Source of the DNA: Sabellastarte sp. h YS-2021
Lineage: Eukaryota; Annelida; Polychaeta; Sabellida; Sabellidae
DNA length: 64,000 nt
Assembly: GCA_964017235.1 (NCBI GenBank)
Contig: OZ024940.1
Span: forward strand, 930,001 to 994,000
Direction of reading: 5' to 3'
Under the pieces are notes generated by a model. The model saw only the letters and a program-made list of their open reading frames with translations. It was not told the origin of the DNA and made no database searches. Of the stretch, positions 25,930 through 39,149 are shown piece after piece; within the stretch, counting starts at the first letter, position 1; the number at the start of each line of letters is the position of its first letter. Both the position numbers and the translations under genes were made by a program.

Positions 25930-26753
25930 AATCGGCAGATATGAGCAGAAACTGTATTTCCCATTGATTTTAAATGGGGAATTTGTCATACATGTGTAGA
26001 TGCCTTACCACCCAGTACGCCAAATTTGGTCGTTCCGAGGGACACCAATTTTTTTCCACCAATAGATAGAGGGGTCCAGTCTGAGTCTACACAATATAAC
26101 AGGGTAGCGTCTAAAGACCTTACATCGGCAGATATGAGCAGAAACAGTATTTCCCATTGATTTTAAATGGGGAATTTGTCATACATGTGTAGATGCCTTA
26201 CCATCGAGTACGCCAAATTTGGTCGTTCCGAGGGACACCAATTTTTTTCCACCAATAGATAGAGGGGTCCAGTCTGAGTCTATACAATATAACAGGGTAG
26301 GGTCTAAAGACCTTAATGTGGCAGATATGAGCAGAAACAGTATTTCCCATTGATTTTAAATGGGGAATTTGTCATGCATACACACTAGTACAGTTGCCTT
26401 ACCACCGAGTACGCCAAATTTGGACGTTCCGAGGGACACCAATTTTTTTCCACCAATAGATAGAGGGGTCCAGTCTGAGTCTATACAATATAACAGGGTA
26501 GGGTCTAAAGACCTTAAGTTGGCAGATATGAGCAGAAACAGTATTTCCCATTGATTTTAAATGGGGAATTTGTCATACATGTGTAGATGCCTTACCATCA
26601 AGTACGCCAAATTTGGTCGTTCCGAGGGACACCAATTTTTTTCCACCAATGGATGGAGGGGTCCAGTCTGAGTCTATACAATATAACAGGGTAGGGTCTA
26701 AAGACCTTAAGTTGGCAGATATGAGCAGAAACAGTATTTCCCATTGATTTTAA

Positions 26754-28722
26754 ATGGGGAATTTGTCATGCATACACACTAGTACAGTTGCCTTACCACC
26801 GAGTACGCCAAATTTGGACGTTTCGAGGGACACCAATTTTTTTCCACCAATAGATACAGGGGTCCAGTCTGAGTCTATACAATATAACAGGGTAGGGTCT
26901 AAAGACCTTAATGTGGCAGATATGAGCAGAAACAGTATTTCCCATTGATTTTAAATGGGGAATTTGTCATACATGTGTAGATGCCTTACCATCGAGTACG
27001 CCAAATTTGGTCGTTCCGAGGGACACCAATTTTTTCCACCAATGGATGGAGGGGTCCAGTCTGAGTCTATACAATACAACAGGGTAGGGTCTAAAGACCT
27101 TAAGTTGGCAGATATGAGCAGAAACAGTATTTCCCATTGATTTTAAATGGGGAATTTGTCATGCATACACACTAGTACAGTTGCCTTACCACCGAGTACG
27201 CCAAATTTGGACGTTCGGAGGGACACCAATTTTTTTCCACCAATAGATAGAAGGGTCCAGTCTGAGTCTATACAATATAACAGGGTAGGATCTAAAGACC
27301 TTAAGTTGGCAGATATGAGCAGAAACAGTATTTGCCATTGATTTTAAATGGGGAATTTGTCATGCATACACACTAGTACAGTTGCCTTACCACCGAGTAC
27401 ACCAAATTTGGACGTTCCGAGGGACACCAATTTTTTTCCACCAATAGATAGAGGGGTCCAGTCTGAGTCTATACAATATAACAGGGTAGGGTCTAAAGAC
27501 CTTAAATCGGCAGATATGAGCAGAAACAGTATTTCCCATTGATTTTAAATGGGGAATTTGTCATACATGTGTAGATGCCTTACCACCGAGTACGCCAAAT
27601 TTGGTCGTTCCGAGGGACACCAATTTTTTTCCACCAATAGATAGAGGGGTCCAGTCTGAGTCTGTACAATATAACAGGGTAGGGTCTAAAGACCTTAAGT
27701 TGGCAGATATGATCAGAAACAGTATTTCCCATTGATTTTAAATGGGGAATTTGTCATGTATACACACTAGTACAGTTGCCTTACCACCGAGTACGCCAAA
27801 TTTGGTCGTTCCGAGGGACACCAATTTTTTTCCACCAATAGATAGAGGGGTCCAGTCTGAGTCTATACAATATAACAGGGTAGGGTCTAAAGACCTTAAA
27901 TCGGCAGATATGAGCAGAAACTGTATTTCCCATTGATTTTAAATGGGGAATTTGTCATACATGTGTAGATGCCTTACCACCCAGTACGCCAAATTTGGTC
28001 GTTCCGAGGGACACCAATTTTTTTCCACCAATAGATAGAGGGGTCCAGTCTGAGTCTATACAATATAACAGGGTAGGGTCTAAAGACCTTACATCGGCAG
28101 ATATGAGCAGAAACAGTATTTCCCATTGATTTTAAATGGGGAATTTGTCATACATGTGTAGATGCCTTATCATCGAGTACGCCAAATTTGGTCGTTCCGA
28201 GGGACACCAATTTTTTTCCACCAATAGATAGAGGGGTCCAGTCTGAGTCTATACAATATAACAGGGTAGGGTCTAAAGATCTTAATGTGGCAGATATGAG
28301 CAGAAACAGTATTTCCCATTGATTTTAAATGGGGAATTTGTCATGCATACACACTAGTACAGTTGCCTTACCACCGAGTACGCCAAATTTGGACGTTCCG
28401 AGGGACACCAATTTTTTTCCACCAATAGATAGAGGGGTCCAGTCTGAGTCTATACAATATAACAGGGTAGGGTCTAAAGACCTTAAGTTGGCAGATATGA
28501 GCAGAAACAGTATTTCCCATTGATTTTAAATGGGGAATTTGTCATACATGTGTAGATGCCTTACCATCAAGTACGCCAAATTTGGTCGTTCCGAGGGACA
28601 CCAATTTTTTTCCACCAATGGATGGAGGGGTCCAGTCTGAGTCTATACAATATAACAGGGTAGGGTCTAAAGACCTTAAGTTGGCAGATATGAGCAGAAA
28701 CAGTATTTCCCATTGATTTTAA
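26754..28722. repeat. Intact lineage-B 10-mer (1969 bp)
   Basis: m1, m2, m3, m4, m5, m6a, m7a, m8, m9, m10, exactly 1969 bp as at 285-2253. The same block recurs at 34869-36837 and 53289-55257 and begins again at 62784. In this group m8 reads gatctt in place of gacctt (28136, 36251, 54671), a variant absent from the left third, and it is also found at 43978 next to a fusion, which identifies the origin of that m8. Confidence 0.86.
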
Positions 28723-29317
28723 ATGGGGAATTTGTCATGCATACACACTAGTACAGTTGCCTTACCACCGAGTACGCCAAATTTGGACGTTCCGAGGGAC
28801 ACCAATTTTTTTCCACCAATAGATACAGGGGTCCAGTCTGAGTCTGTACAATATAACAGGGTAGGGTCTAAAGACCTTAATGTGGCAGATATGAGCAGAA
28901 ACAGTATTTCCCATTGATTTTAAATGGGGAATTTGTCATGCATACACACTAGTACAGTTGCCTTACCACCGAGTACGCCAAATTTGGACGTTCCGAGGGA
29001 CACCAATTTTTTTCCACCAATAGATAGAGGGGTCCAGTCTGAGTCTATACAATATAACAGGGTAGGGTCTAAAGACCTTAAATCGGCAGATATGAGCAGA
29101 AACAGTATTTCCCATTGATTTTAAATGGGGAATTTGTCATACATGTGTAGATGCCTTACCATCGAGTACGCCAAATTTGGTCGTTCCGAGGGACACCAAT
29201 TTTTTTCCACCAATGGATGGAGGGGTCCAGTCTGAGTCTATACAATATAACAGGGTAGGGTCTAAAGACCTTAAGTTGGCAGATATGAGCAGAAACAGTA
29301 TTTCCCATTGATTTTAA

Positions 29318-29517
29318 ATGGGGAATTTGTCATGCATACACACTAGTACAGTTGCCTTACCACCGAGTACGCCAAATTTGGTCGTTCCGAGGGACACCAA
29401 TTTTTTCCACCAATAGATAGAGGGGTCCAGTCTGAGTCTATACAATATAACAGGGTAGGGTCTAAAGACCTTAAATCGGCAGATATGAGCAGAAACAGTA
29501 TTTCCCATTGATTTTAA
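29318..29517. repeat. 200-bp monomer: m13 with six-T tract
   Basis: This is a long-head unit with one T lost from the homopolymer. The rare class has exactly seven copies, starting at 29318, 37433, 40011, 41794, 45160, 47738 and 55853. All lie after 29 kb, and each is followed by an m14 carrying tacactata instead of tacaatata. It therefore belongs to one lineage that arose once and was then spread by duplication. The single-base loss closes the forward frame but opens a 64-codon frame on the minus strand (29508 to 29314), found in the same seven places only. Confidence 0.93.
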
Positions 29518-30312
29518 ATGGGGAATTTGTCATGCATACACACTAGTACAGTTGCCTTACCACCGAGTACGCCAAATTTGGACGTTCCGAGGGACACCAA
29601 TTTTTTTCCACCAATAGATAGAGGGGTCCAGTCTGAGTCTATACACTATAACAGGGTAGGGTCTAAAGACCTTAATGTGGCAGATATGAGCAGAAACAGT
29701 ATTTCCCATTGATTTTAAATGGGGAATTTGTCATGCATACACACTAGTACAGTTGCCTTACCACCGAGTACGCCAAATTTGGACGTTCCGAGGGACACCA
29801 ATTTTTTTCCACCAATAGATAGAGGGGTCCAGTCTGAGTCTATACAATATAACAGGGTAGGGTCTAAAGATCTCAATGTGGCAGATATGACCAGAAACAG
29901 TATTTCCCATTGATTTTAAATGGGGAATTTGTCATACATGTGTAGATACCTTACCATCGAGTACGCCAAATTTGGTCGTTCCGAGGGACACCAATTTTTT
30001 CCACCAATGGATGGAGGGGTCCAGTCTGAGTCTATACAATACAACAGGGTAGGGTCTAAAGACCTTAAGTTGGCAGATATGAGCAGAAACAGTATTTCCC
30101 ATTGATTTTAAATGGGGAATTTGTCATGCATACACACTAGTACAGTTGCCTTACCACCGAGTACGCCAAATTTGGACGTTCGGAGGGACACCAATTTTTT
30201 TCCACCAATAGATAGAAGGGTCCAGTCTGAGTCTATACAATATAACAGGGTAGGATCTAAAGACCTTAAGTTGGCAGATATGAGCAGAAACAGTATTTCC
30301 CATTGATTTTAA

Positions 30313-30513
30313 ATGGGGAATTTGTCATGCATACACACTAGTACAGTTGCCTTACCACCGAGTACACCAAATTTGGTCGTTCCGAGGGACACCAATTTTT
30401 TTCCACCAATAGATAGAGGGGTCCAGTCTGAGTCTGTACAATATAACAGGGTAGGGTCTAAAGACCTTAAGTTGGCAGATATGATCAGAAACAGTATTTC
30501 CCATTGATTTTAA
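30313..30513. repeat. Chimeric monomer m4/m5 (founder-type, 11 copies)
   Basis: Long head with gtacacc as in m4; ggtcg, tctgtac, cttaagttgg and gatcag as in m5. The exchange deletes one 193-bp unit. The same chimera occurs at 30313, 31702, 38428, 42789, 46155, 48733, 50122, 56848, 58237, 59626 and 61015, always between m3' and an m6 head. Confidence 0.85.
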
Positions 30514-30714
30514 ATGGGGAATTTGTCATGTATACACACTAGTACAGTTGCCTTACCACCGAGTACTCCAAATTTGGTCGTTCCGAGGGACACCAATTTT
30601 TTTCCACCAATAGATAGAGGGGTCCAGTCTGAGTCTATACAATATAACAGGGTAGGGTCTAAAGACCTTAAATCGGCAGATATGAGCAGAAACTGTATTT
30701 CCCATTGATTTTAA

Positions 30715-30906
30715 ATGGGGAATTTGTCATACATGTGTAGATGCCTTACCACCGAGTACGCCAAATTTGGTCGTTCCGAGGGACACCAATTTTTTCCACC
30801 AATAGATAGAGGGGTCCAGTCTGAGTCTATACAATATAACAGGGTAGGGTCTAAAGACCTTAAATCGGCAGATATGAGCAGAAACAGTATTTCCCATTGA
30901 TTTTAA
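30715..30906. repeat. 192-bp chimera: short head, m13-type tail
   Basis: Short head with accgag (as in m5), then ggtcg, six T, agatagagg, cttaaatcgg and aacagt. The six-T tract with agatagagg is otherwise found only in the 200-bp m13, so that is the likely tail donor. Copies: 30715, 38830, 43191, 46557, 49135, 57250, 58639, 60028. It is followed by either m14 (tacact) or m9, showing that the junction to its right was re-made at least once. Confidence 0.8.
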
Positions 30907-31902
30907 ATGGGGAATTTGTCATGCATACACACTAGTACAGTTGCCTTACCACCGAGTACGCCAAATTTGGACGTTCCGAGGGACACCAATTTTTTTCCAC
31001 CAATAGATAGAGGGGTCCAGTCTGAGTCTATACACTATAACAGGGTAGGGTCTAAAGACCTTAATGTGGCAGATATGAGCAGAAACAGTATTTCCCATTG
31101 ATTTTAAATGGGGAATTTGTCATGCATACACACTAGTACAGTTGCCTTACCACCGAGTACGCCAAATTTGGACGTTCCGAGGGACACCAATTTTTTTCCA
31201 CCAATAGATAGAGGGGTCCAGTCTGAGTCTATACAATATAACAGGGTAGGGTCTAAAGATCTCAATGTGGCAGATATGACCAGAAACAGTATTTCCCATT
31301 GATTTTAAATGGGGAATTTGTCATACATGTGTAGATACCTTACCATCGAGTACGCCAAATTTGGTCGTTCCGAGGGACACCAATTTTTTCCACCAATGGA
31401 TGGAGGGGTCCAGTCTGAGTCTATACAATACAACAGGGTAGGGTCTAAAGACCTTAAGTTGGCAGATATGAGCAGAAACAGTATTTCCCATTGATTTTAA
31501 ATGGGGAATTTGTCATGCATACACACTAGTACAGTTGCCTTACCACCGAGTACGCCAAATTTGGACGTTCGGAGGGACACCAATTTTTTTCCACCAATAG
31601 ATAGAAGGGTCCAGTCTGAGTCTATACAATATAACAGGGTAGGATCTAAAGACCTTAAGTTGGCAGATATGAGCAGAAACAGTATTTCCCATTGATTTTA
31701 AATGGGGAATTTGTCATGCATACACACTAGTACAGTTGCCTTACCACCGAGTACACCAAATTTGGTCGTTCCGAGGGACACCAATTTTTTTCCACCAATA
31801 GATAGAGGGGTCCAGTCTGAGTCTGTACAATATAACAGGGTAGGGTCTAAAGACCTTAAGTTGGCAGATATGATCAGAAACAGTATTTCCCATTGATTTT
31901 AA

Positions 31903-32103
31903 ATGGGGAATTTGTCATGTATACACACTAGTACAGTTGCCTTACCACCGAGTACGCCAAATTTGGACGTTCCGAGGGACACCAATTTTTTTCCACCAAT
32001 AGATACAGGGGTCCAGTCTGAGTCTATACAATATAACAGGGTAGGGTCTAAAGACCTTAATGTGGCAGATATGAGCAGAAACAGTATTTCCCATTGATTT
32101 TAA
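31903..32103. repeat. Chimeric monomer m6/m11
   Basis: The head gtatacac is that of m6; gtacgcc, ggacg, agatacagg and cttaatgtgg are those of m11. It joins the truncated 1389-bp unit on its left to m16 on its right. A second copy at 50323 is part of the 18420-offset duplication. Confidence 0.8.
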
Positions 32104-35100
32104 ATGGGGAATTTGTCATGCATACACACTAGTACAGTTGCCTTACCACCGAGTACGCCAAATTTGGACGTTCCGAGGGACACCAATTTTTTTCCACCAA
32201 TAGATAGAGGGGTCCAGTCTGAGTCTATACAATATAACAGGGTAGGGTCTAAAGACCTTAAATCGGCAGATATGAGCAGAAACAGTATTTCCCATTGATT
32301 TTAAATGGGGAATTTGTCATACATGTGTAGATGCCTTACCATCGAGTACGCCAAATTTGGTCGTTCCTAGGGACACCAATTTTTTTCCACCAATGGATGG
32401 AGGGGTCCAGTCTGAGTCTATACAATATAACAGGGTAGGGTCTAAAGACCTTAAGTTGGCAGATATGAGCAGAAACAGTATTTCCCATTGATTTTAAATG
32501 GGGAATTTGTCATGCATACACACTAGTACAGTTGCCTTACCACCGAGTACGCCAAATTTGGTCGTTCCGAGGGACACCAATTTTTTTCCACCAATAGATA
32601 GAGGGGTCCAGTCTGAGTCTATACAATATAACAGGGTAGGGTCTAAAGACCTTAAATCGGCAGATATGAGCAGAAACAGTATTTCCCATTGATTTTAAAT
32701 GGGGAATTTGTCATGCATACAAACTAGTACAGTTGCCTTACCACCGAGTACGCCAAATTTGGACGTTCCGAGGGACACCAATTTTTTTCCACCAATAGAT
32801 AGAGGGGTCCAGTCTGAGTCTATACAATATAACAGGGTAGGGTCTAAAGACCTTAATGTGGCAGATATGAGCAGAAACAGTATTTCCCATTGATTTTAAA
32901 TGGGGAATTTGTCATGCATACACACTAGTACAGTTGCCTTACCACCGAGTACGCCAAATTTGGACGTTCCGAGGGACACCAATTTTTTTCCACCAATAGA
33001 TAGAGGGGTCCAGTCTGAGTCTATACAATATAACAGGGTAGGGTCTAAAGATCTCAATGTGGCAGATATGACCAGAAACAGTATTTCCCATTGATTTTAA
33101 ATGGGGAATTTGTCATACATGTGTAGATACCTTACCATCGAGTACGCCAAATTTGGTCGTTCCGAGGGACACCAATTTTTTCCACCAATGGATGGAGGGG
33201 TCCAGTCTGAGTCTATACAATACAACAGGGTAGGGTCTAAAGACCTTAAGTTGGCAGATATGAGCAGAAACAGTATTTCCCATTGATTTTAAATGGGGAA
33301 TTTGTCATGCATACACACTAGTACAGTTGCCTTACCACCGAGTACGCCAAATTTGGACGTTCGGAGGGACACCAATTTTTTTCCACCAATAGATAGAAGG
33401 GTCCAGTCTGAGTCTATACAATATAACAGGGTAGGATCTAAAGACCTTAAGTTGGCAGATATGAGCAGAAACAGTATTTCCCATTGATTTTAAATGGGGA
33501 ATTTGTCATGCATACACACTAGTACAGTTGCCTTACCACCGAGTACACCAAATTTGGACGTTCCGAGGGACACCAATTTTTTTCCACCAATAGATAGAGG
33601 GGTCCAGTCTGAGTCTATACAATATAACAGGGTAGGGTTTAAAGACCTTAAATCGGCAGATATGAGCAGAAACAGTATTTCCCATTGATTTTAAATGGGG
33701 AATTTGTCATACATGTGTAGATGCCTTACCACCGAGTACGCCAAATTTGGTCGTTCCGAGGGACACCAATTTTTTTCCACCAATAGATAGAGGGGTCCAG
33801 TCTGAGTCTGTACAATATAACAGGGTAGGGTCTAAAGACCTTAAGTTGGCAGATATGATCAGAAACAGTATTTCCCATTGATTTTAAATGGGGCATTTGT
33901 CATGTATACACACTAGTACAGTTGCCTTACCACCGAGTACTCCAAATTTGGTCGTTCCGAGGGACACCAATTTTTTTCCACCAATAGATAGAGGGGTCCA
34001 GTCTGAGTCTATACAATATAACAGGGTAGGGTCTAAAGACCTTAAATCGGCAGATATGAGCAGAAACTGTATTTCCCATTGATTTTAAATGGGGAATTTG
34101 TCATACATGTGTAGATGCCTTACCACCCAGTACGCCAAATTTGGTCGTTCCGAGGGACACCAATTTTTTTCCACCAATAGATAGAGGGGTCCAGTCTGAG
34201 TCTACACAATATAACAGGGTAGCGTCTAAAGACCTTACATCGGCAGATATGAGCAGAAACAGTATTTCCCATTGATTTTAAATGGGGAATTTGTCATACA
34301 TGTGTAGATGCCTTACCATCGAGTACGCCAAATTTGGTCGTTCCGAGGGACACCAATTTTTTTCCACCAATAGATAGAGGGGTCCAGTCTGAGTCTATAC
34401 AATATAACAGGGTAGGGTCTAAAGACCTTAATGTGGCAGATATGAGCAGAAACAGTATTTCCCATTGATTTTAAATGGGGAATTTGTCATGCATACACAC
34501 TAGTACAGTTGCCTTACCACCGAGTACGCCAAATTTGGACGTTCCGAGGGACACCAATTTTTTTCCACCAATAGATAGAGGGGTCCAGTCTGAGTCTATA
34601 CAATATAACAGGGTAGGGTCTAAAGACCTTAAGTTGGCAGATATGAGCAGAAACAGTATTTCCCATTGATTTTAAATGGGGAATTTGTCATACATGTGTA
34701 GATGCCTTACCATCAAGTACGCCAAATTTGGTCGTTCCGAGGGACACCAATTTTTTTCCACCAATGGATGGAGGGGTCCAGTCTGAGTCTATACAATATA
34801 ACAGGGTAGGGTCTAAAGACCTTAAGTTGGCAGATATGAGCAGAAACAGTATTTCCCATTGATTTTAAATGGGGAATTTGTCATGCATACACACTAGTAC
34901 AGTTGCCTTACCACCGAGTACGCCAAATTTGGACGTTTCGAGGGACACCAATTTTTTTCCACCAATAGATACAGGGGTCCAGTCTGAGTCTATACAATAT
35001 AACAGGGTAGGGTCTAAAGACCTTAATGTGGCAGATATGAGCAGAAACAGTATTTCCCATTGATTTTAAATGGGGAATTTGTCATACATGTGTAGATGCC

Positions 35101-38100
35101 TTACCATCGAGTACGCCAAATTTGGTCGTTCCGAGGGACACCAATTTTTTCCACCAATGGATGGAGGGGTCCAGTCTGAGTCTATACAATACAACAGGGT
35201 AGGGTCTAAAGACCTTAAGTTGGCAGATATGAGCAGAAACAGTATTTCCCATTGATTTTAAATGGGGAATTTGTCATGCATACACACTAGTACAGTTGCC
35301 TTACCACCGAGTACGCCAAATTTGGACGTTCGGAGGGACACCAATTTTTTTCCACCAATAGATAGAAGGGTCCAGTCTGAGTCTATACAATATAACAGGG
35401 TAGGATCTAAAGACCTTAAGTTGGCAGATATGAGCAGAAACAGTATTTGCCATTGATTTTAAATGGGGAATTTGTCATGCATACACACTAGTACAGTTGC
35501 CTTACCACCGAGTACACCAAATTTGGACGTTCCGAGGGACACCAATTTTTTTCCACCAATAGATAGAGGGGTCCAGTCTGAGTCTATACAATATAACAGG
35601 GTAGGGTCTAAAGACCTTAAATCGGCAGATATGAGCAGAAACAGTATTTCCCATTGATTTTAAATGGGGAATTTGTCATACATGTGTAGATGCCTTACCA
35701 CCGAGTACGCCAAATTTGGTCGTTCCGAGGGACACCAATTTTTTTCCACCAATAGATAGAGGGGTCCAGTCTGAGTCTGTACAATATAACAGGGTAGGGT
35801 CTAAAGACCTTAAGTTGGCAGATATGATCAGAAACAGTATTTCCCATTGATTTTAAATGGGGAATTTGTCATGTATACACACTAGTACAGTTGCCTTACC
35901 ACCGAGTACGCCAAATTTGGTCGTTCCGAGGGACACCAATTTTTTTCCACCAATAGATAGAGGGGTCCAGTCTGAGTCTATACAATATAACAGGGTAGGG
36001 TCTAAAGACCTTAAATCGGCAGATATGAGCAGAAACTGTATTTCCCATTGATTTTAAATGGGGAATTTGTCATACATGTGTAGATGCCTTACCACCCAGT
36101 ACGCCAAATTTGGTCGTTCCGAGGGACACCAATTTTTTTCCACCAATAGATAGAGGGGTCCAGTCTGAGTCTATACAATATAACAGGGTAGGGTCTAAAG
36201 ACCTTACATCGGCAGATATGAGCAGAAACAGTATTTCCCATTGATTTTAAATGGGGAATTTGTCATACATGTGTAGATGCCTTACCATCGAGTACGCCAA
36301 ATTTGGTCGTTCCGAGGGACACCAATTTTTTTCCACCAATAGATAGAGGGGTCCAGTCTGAGTCTATACAATATAACAGGGTAGGGTCTAAAGATCTTAA
36401 TGTGGCAGATATGAGCAGAAACAGTATTTCCCATTGATTTTAAATGGGGAATTTGTCATGCATACACACTAGTACAGTTGCCTTACCACCGAGTACGCCA
36501 AATTTGGACGTTCCGAGGGACACCAATTTTTTTCCACCAATAGATAGAGGGGTCCAGTCTGAGTCTATACAATATAACAGGGTAGGGTCTAAAGACCTTA
36601 AGTTGGCAGATATGAGCAGAAACAGTATTTCCCATTGATTTTAAATGGGGAATTTGTCATACATGTGTAGATGCCTTACCATCAAGTACGCCAAATTTGG
36701 TCGTTCCGAGGGACACCAATTTTTTTCCACCAATGGATGGAGGGGTCCAGTCTGAGTCTATACAATATAACAGGGTAGGGTCTAAAGACCTTAAGTTGGC
36801 AGATATGAGCAGAAACAGTATTTCCCATTGATTTTAAATGGGGAATTTGTCATGCATACACACTAGTACAGTTGCCTTACCACCGAGTATGCCAAATTTG
36901 GACGTTCCGAGGGACACCAATTTTTTTCCACCAATAGATACAGGGGTCCAGTCTGAGTCTGTACAATATAACAGGGTAGGGTCTAAAGACCTTAATGTGG
37001 CAGATATGAGCAGAAACAGTATTTCCCATTGATTTTAAATGGGGAATTTGTCATGCATACACACTAGTACAGTTGCCTTACCACCGAGTACGCCAAATTT
37101 GGACGTTCCGAGGGACACCAATTTTTTTCCACCAATAGATAGAGGGGTCCAGTCTGAGTCTATACAATATAACAGGGTAGGGTCTAAAGACCTTAAATCG
37201 GCAGATATGAGCAGAAACAGTATTTCCCATTGATTTTAAATGGGGAATTTGTCATACATGTGTAGATGCCTTACCATCGAGTACGCCAAATTTGGTCGTT
37301 CCGAGGGACACCAATTTTTTTCCACCAATGGATGGAGGGGTCCAGTCTGAGTCTATACAATATAACAGGGTAGGGTCTAAAGACCTTAAGTTGGCAGATA
37401 TGAGCAGAAACAGTATTTCCCATTGATTTTAAATGGGGAATTTGTCATGCATACACACTAGTACAGTTGCCTTACCACCGAGTACGCCAAATTTGGTCGT
37501 TCCGAGGGACACCAATTTTTTCCACCAATAGATAGAGGGGTCCAGTCTGAGTCTATACAATATAACAGGGTAGGGTCTAAAGACCTTAAATCGGCAGATA
37601 TGAGCAGAAACAGTATTTCCCATTGATTTTAAATGGGGAATTTGTCATGCATACACACTAGTACAGTTGCCTTACCACCGAGTACGCCAAATTTGGACGT
37701 TCCGAGGGACACCAATTTTTTTCCACCAATAGATAGAGGGGTCCAGTCTGAGTCTATACACTATAACAGGGTAGGGTCTAAAGACCTTAATGTGGCAGAT
37801 ATGAGCAGAAACAGTATTTCCCATTGATTTTAAATGGGGAATTTGTCATGCATACACACTAGTACAGTTGCCTTACCACCGAGTACGCCAAATTTGGACG
37901 TTCCGAGGGACACCAATTTTTTTCCACCAATAGATAGAGGGGTCCAGTCTGAGTCTATACAATATAACAGGGTAGGGTCTAAAGATCTCAATGTGGCAGA
38001 TATGACCAGAAACAGTATTTCCCATTGATTTTAAATGGGGAATTTGTCATACATGTGTAGATACCTTACCATCGAGTACGCCAAATTTGGTCGTTCCGAG

Positions 38101-39149
38101 GGACACCAATTTTTTCCACCAATGGATGGAGGGGTCCAGTCTGAGTCTATACAATACAACAGGGTAGGGTCTAAAGACCTTAAGTTGGCAGATATGAGCA
38201 GAAACAGTATTTCCCATTGATTTTAAATGGGGAATTTGTCATGCATACACACTAGTACAGTTGCCTTACCACCGAGTACGCCAAATTTGGACGTTCGGAG
38301 GGACACCAATTTTTTTCCACCAATAGATAGAAGGGTCCAGTCTGAGTCTATACAATATAACAGGGTAGGATCTAAAGACCTTAAGTTGGCAGATATGAGC
38401 AGAAACAGTATTTCCCATTGATTTTAAATGGGGAATTTGTCATGCATACACACTAGTACAGTTGCCTTACCACCGAGTACACCAAATTTGGTCGTTCCGA
38501 GGGACACCAATTTTTTTCCACCAATAGATAGAGGGGTCCAGTCTGAGTCTGTACAATATAACAGGGTAGGGTCTAAAGACCTTAAGTTGGCAGATATGAT
38601 CAGAAACAGTATTTCCCATTGATTTTAAATGGGGAATTTGTCATGTATACACACTAGTACAGTTGCCTTACCACCGAGTACTCCAAATTTGGTCGTTCCG
38701 AGGGACACCAATTTTTTTCCACCAATAGATAGAGGGGTCCAGTCTGAGTCTATACAATATAACAGGGTAGGGTCTAAAGACCTTAAATCGGCAGATATGA
38801 GCAGAAACTGTATTTCCCATTGATTTTAAATGGGGAATTTGTCATACATGTGTAGATGCCTTACCACCGAGTACGCCAAATTTGGTCGTTCCGAGGGACA
38901 CCAATTTTTTCCACCAATAGATAGAGGGGTCCAGTCTGAGTCTATACAATATAACAGGGTAGGGTCTAAAGACCTTAAATCGGCAGATATGAGCAGAAAC
39001 AGTATTTCCCATTGATTTTAAATGGGGAATTTGTCATGCATACACACTAGTACAGTTGCCTTACCACCGAGTACGCCAAATTTGGACGTTCCGAGGGACA
39101 CCAATTTTTTTCCACCAATAGATAGAGGGGTCCAGTCTGAGTCTATACA
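31921..39149. repeat. Copy 2 of 7.23-kb duplication (offset 8115)
   Basis: Partner of 23806-31034. The left boundary lies in the m6/m11 chimera at 31903, whose gtatac head belongs to m6 and whose remainder belongs to m11. The right boundary lies in the unit starting 39022, where this copy keeps tacaat and the other reads tacact. The two copies are separated by 886 bp (31035-31920) made of part of an m14, m15, m2', m3', m4/m5 and the start of the chimera. Confidence 0.85.
36444..39021. repeat. Thirteen-monomer HOR unit (2578 bp)
   Basis: m9, m10, m11 (tctgtac), m16, m17, 200-bp m13, m14 (tacact), m15, m2', m3', m4/m5, m6b, 192-bp chimera. The same 2578-bp unit starts at 28329, 40805, 44171, 46749 and 54864. 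The 1389-bp seven-mer is its right part. gtatgcc in m11 marks the copies at 36444, 44171 and 54864 and is absent from 28329, 40805 and 46749. Confidence 0.85.

Larger units (their letters stand above)
29518..30906. repeat. Seven-monomer HOR unit (1389 bp), first copy
   Basis: m14 (tacact), m15, m2', m3', m4/m5 chimera, m6b, 192-bp chimera. Further complete copies start at 37633, 41994, 45360, 47938, 56053, 57442 and 58831; shortened copies start at 30907, 40211, 43383, 49327 and 60220. Each unit contains two different fused monomers in the same order, so the unit formed once and was then multiplied. It is absent before 29 kb. Confidence 0.87.
23806..31034. repeat. Copy 1 of 7.23-kb duplication (offset 8115)
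   Basis: In register with 31921-39149. Both contain m16-m17(cctaggg)-m13-m14-m15-m2'-m3'-m4(gggttt)-m5-m6b(gggcat)-m7b-m8-m9-m10, the lineage-B 10-mer, m11(tctgtac)-m16-m17-200-bp m13-m14(tacact)-m15-m2'-m3'-m4/m5-m6b-192-bp chimera. I noticed three base differences: cttatcatcg at 28170 (C in the copy), gtatgcc at 36890 (C here) and acaaactag in the m14 at 32699 (acacactag here). Boundaries are the first mismatching bases on each side. Confidence 0.85.
28289..39149. repeat. Copy 1 of 10.86-kb duplication (offset 18420)
   Basis: In register with 46709-57569. The left limit is inside the m8 at 28136 (first shared base after atgtgg/aatcgg differ); the right limit is just before tacaat/tacact at 39150. 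I compared corresponding 60-base rows through most of the block and saw no difference, including private variants acaaactag, gggcat, gggttt, gtatgcc, cctaggg and tctctaaa-free m7b states. It contains nearly all of copy 2 of the 7.23-kb duplication plus the stretch before it, so it is the younger event. Confidence 0.87.

Noticed and set aside
29314-29508. Minus-strand 64-codon frames in seven places (also 37429, 40007, 41790, 45156, 47734, 55849)
   Set aside because: They appear only where loss of one T shifts the minus-strand frame in the 200-bp monomer, and start at the junction palindrome. They are identical copies of one satellite variant, not a conserved gene.
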